DNA from: Agelaius tricolor
Taxonomy: Eukaryota > Chordata > Aves > Passeriformes > Icteridae
Assembly: GCA_023055355.1 (NCBI GenBank)
Contig: JALJCS010000001.1
Coordinates: 103,419,881-103,483,880, forward strand
DNA length: 64,000 nucleotides
Direction of reading: 5' to 3'
Below the pieces are notes generated by a model, which saw only the letters and a program-made list of their open reading frames with translations, searched no databases and was not told the origin of the DNA. Shown here in pieces: positions 61,087 to 64,000 of this stretch. The position numbers and the translations under genes are program-made. Positions within the stretch are counted from its first letter, which is position 1, and each line of letters begins with the position of its first letter.

Positions 61087-61960
61087 CATAGAATCATAGT
61101 TTGTGTTGGAAGGAACCTTAAAGGGCATCTATTCTAATCTCCTTGCAATGACCCGGACATATTCCATCAAGCCACATTGTCAACATATTGCAAAGCTCCC
61201 ATACCTTCTTGGTAATTTCTCATGGGCATCTCCTCACAGCACTGACTCCTTCTTTTTCACAGCATAGCCAACAAACTCCATCCCTCTCCTCAACCAGCCA
61301 ACCCACACTTTTGTAGCACTCATCTCCTTATTGGACACAGCTGTGGCCTATTAAGGGCAGGCCTGTTCCTAATCTTTGGTGATTTGTACAGCTGCAATTC
61401 CTCAGGTGTGAGACTGCCTTCTGCACTATTCTTTTACATTCTATCCCTCCACAAAGTCAGACTGCTCAGAGCTGACTCCAACCTCATCTTCAAAGTTTTT
61501 AGGGGTGGAGTATCCACCACCTGTCTGTGTAAATTCTTCCTGTGTTTCACCTTCCTCATTGTAAAAATCCTTCCCTCTCTTTAATCTAAATCTACTCTCA
61601 GATTAAACACATTACATCTGGTCCTATTGCAACAGACCCTGCTTAAGAGTCTGTCACAAATATTTTTTCTTATAAGGTCTCTATAATTATTGGAAGGTCT
61701 CCCTGGCCTTGCAATAATTAAATAATTAATAATATAAGGTCTTCCTGGAGCCTTCTCTTTTCAGCTTGGACAACTCTGACTCTCCCAGCCTTTTCCCATA
61801 GGAGTTGTGATCCAGCCTTCTGACAATCTTTGTGGCCCTTATCTGCACCCAATCCAACAGGTCCATGTTGCTCCTGACTAGCTAAGCAGAGACAAAAAGA
61901 AACACTCTGACCAGTATAAATACTTTTTGTTATGGAGACTGGAGTGCAGTGCCCAACCTC
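61087..61960 (-). mobile_element. CR1 LINE, 5'-truncated copy
   Basis: The plus strand starts catagaatcatagtttgtg and ttggaaggaaccttaaagg, the complement of the CR1 3' end. It continues through tctcctcacagcactgact, cacaaagtcagactgctc, ggggtggagtatccaccacc, tctcagattaaacacatta, ctcccagccttttcccata and caggtccatgttgctcctg, the usual antisense order. It is diverged with small gaps. The right edge is gradual. Open frames here are shadows. Confidence 0.88.
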
Positions 61961-64000
61961 TTGTTCTCCTGAGGCCATCAAGTGCCCTCATAGTAACTTA
62001 AGTGGAGATCAGAAATAGAAATGCTTTAGATTACCCTTAATCATTTAGCTGTGGGAAGAAGGAAGTTTTCTTCTACATCCTAATTTCTTTCCCAATAGTA
62101 TATTGGCAGTTGTAACATTTATTTTGCTACTGATCACATGATTATTATCATTAATTAGTATAATTTAATCATTAATTAGCAATTATTTTCAAAGCTAGAA
62201 ATTTGTATTCTTATGTCTAATCCTTGCCAGTCAAGCCTCTATTGAATCTTAAACTTCTTAATTTCTGTCAGTATGTTTGCTATTTACACTCCTTTACTGA
62301 AAGCAGAGCACTGAAAGCTTGGGACAACCCACCTGACAAACATAATTTCCTAACCTTTTATATCTAAGGATAGCTTAATTAGGAAGAATACTTCATTTGA
62401 AAGAAGGGAAAATTAGAGCAGCAGGAGGATCAATAATTAAAAAAAAAAAAAGTCTTTGAAAATATTGCTTTGGCAATTGGAAAATAGTTCTATTGATTCA
62501 AAAAAGAAAAAGAAATTTCTCTGAGTAAAGAAAAATGATAATATCATTAGGTTCACCAAATTCTCTTTTTTTCATCCCTACTTGGCTTGGGAGTTAATTA
62601 ATAAAACTTAAAAGCCTAATTCTAAAGCAAGCCTTTGCAATAAGTAATTGTGTGATCTAGATCATGAAATAAACTTAATTTTGTCAACCTGGAAAGCACT
62701 GGAAGTTAATGCTGTTACATCTGGCTGTTTCTAGTGTGTGTTTGTGTGTACTGATATAAAACACATGAATTGTTTCTTCTTACTGAAATTTGGTCTCTCC
62801 ATTACAAAGTGCAGGTTATGAAATCTTTGCACCTTCCTTGGTCCCTTTAAAATGTATAAATGGATCAGACTACTACAGACCTCATGTTTTCTCTTTGGGG
62901 GAGAGTTAATGAAAGCATGGTGGTGACCAGCTTAGGGCAGGTTTCAGTGGACCTTTTAGTGACAAGAGAGAGAAGAACTCATTAAAACAACAAGATAAGA
63001 AATGTAAAGGTGTATGTATATCTAAATCAGCCAGACTTTCATGGGGGACTAAACTGCTTGCCTATCAATCTCCTGCAGCAGTCTGTAAAATAGAGGCACT
63101 GAAACAGGGCCCTCATCTCTCCCCCAAGGAAATGCAGATGTTTATGTGCTCTGTTGGGATGTTTGATCTGAACACTTCAAAGAATTGTACCTTTTTAGGA
63201 AGCAGCTCTCTTTTAGGTAGCAATAATCTCCCCCTCCCCTGTGATTTGTTTTAAGGTGGAAAAGGCAGTTCTGTGTATCAAGTGGGATTGAATATGCTCA
63301 TGTTTATGGATAGAAGGGTTATATGATTTGCATTGAAAAGTATACATGTGTTATATTTGTTATATATGTGTTATATGTAAAAGTATACAGCGTTATATTT
63401 GTGTCTACCTTTGATTATGTGTGTTGGAATTCTCACGTATACATTGTGTACATAAATGAATATGTGATGTAAACATACATTAAAATATATATTATATGTA
63501 ATTTAATATGTAATTTCAGCATGTCCATCATAGTTTACACTGACATAGAAAAGGATTGTAGGTATGTATGTATTTTTCAGAAAATGAGATGCATGTGTTG
63601 TGTTTAGATCTTCTCTGAATGGCAGAAATATCTTTACATTGGCTTTTTAAACTGAAATCCAACTACTGAAAATATAGACTAACTGTCAAAATAAAGCCAC
63701 TACAACTGTTTGGTGAATATATTTACTTATTCAGCTTTCAACATTCATATTTGTGAGTGAATAAATATACCTCTCTATATATATTTATGCACCTATAGAT
63801 TAATATAGCTCTATATCTAAAACATTCTAGATTATTGTAAAGGTGATATGTCACCTGCTACTTTAAAAAGGATCTATATGTATATTTTTAGATGTGTGTG
63901 GTTTTTTATTTTATGTATACACATATATAAACATACATACATATTAAATCTTTTTTAGCTGTCTATGTATGACTCCTTGGAAACTTATTACTCAAAAAAT
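61961..64000. other. Unassigned AT-rich DNA
   Basis: No gene or mobile element recognised. It includes an A12 run near 62440 and TA/TGTA-rich sequence at 63335-63500 and 63770-63950. Confidence 0.45.

Noticed and set aside
1..64000. CRISPR arrays, bacterial operons, ribosome binding sites or phage systems
   Set aside because: The repeat content is avian nuclear. No spaced direct repeats or prokaryotic gene organisation are seen.

Overview
The window looks like nuclear DNA from a bird, most likely a passerine. The evidence is the interspersed repeats, not genes. There are several CR1 LINE fragments with the avian 3' end (the tcatagaat / ggttggaa signature), two tRNA-Ile-derived SINEs with CR1-like tails that match TguSINE1 (described from zebra finch), LTRs of an avian ERVL family that starts TGTGCTGGTTTT and ends CCATGACA, and a beta-type (ERVK) solo LTR of a kind common in songbirds. 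The sequence is visibly AT-rich. Family names are from memory and no database search was possible.

I find no protein-coding gene, rRNA or functional tRNA that I can support. The longest open frames are about 130-140 codons, which is within chance for 64 kb read in six frames. Several of the longer frames lie inside simple repeats or decayed CR1. The window is best read as a gene desert or the inside of a large intron.

Layout. 1-6.8 kb: unassigned DNA with an old CR1 remnant, an A41 tract, an ERVL-type LTR (4.4-4.75 kb) and a CA microsatellite. 6.8-18.5 kb: one TguSINE1-like element and a weak MIR-like piece in otherwise unassigned AT-rich DNA. 18.6-19.2 kb: ERVL LTR copy 1, which contains a perfect 21-bp-arm trinucleotide hairpin. 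19.2-39.3 kb: mostly unassigned, with pyrimidine-rich blocks, a 37-bp tandem duplication, an AGAAG pentanucleotide tract and an odd poly-T/poly-G junction. 39.3-43 kb: repeat cluster (two CR1 copies, ERVL LTR copy 2, an ERVK solo LTR with a perfect 6-bp target-site duplication). 43-57 kb: unassigned DNA with two CR1 copies, a second SINE and an AAGGG pentanucleotide tract. 57-62 kb: LTR-like fragments, ERVL LTR copy 3 and a CR1. 62-64 kb: unassigned AT-rich DNA.

I did not find an undescribed biological system. The observations most worth checking are the hairpin inside LTR copy 1, the two long purine pentanucleotide tracts, the recent 37-bp duplication, the clean ERVK solo LTR and the T/G homopolymer junction.
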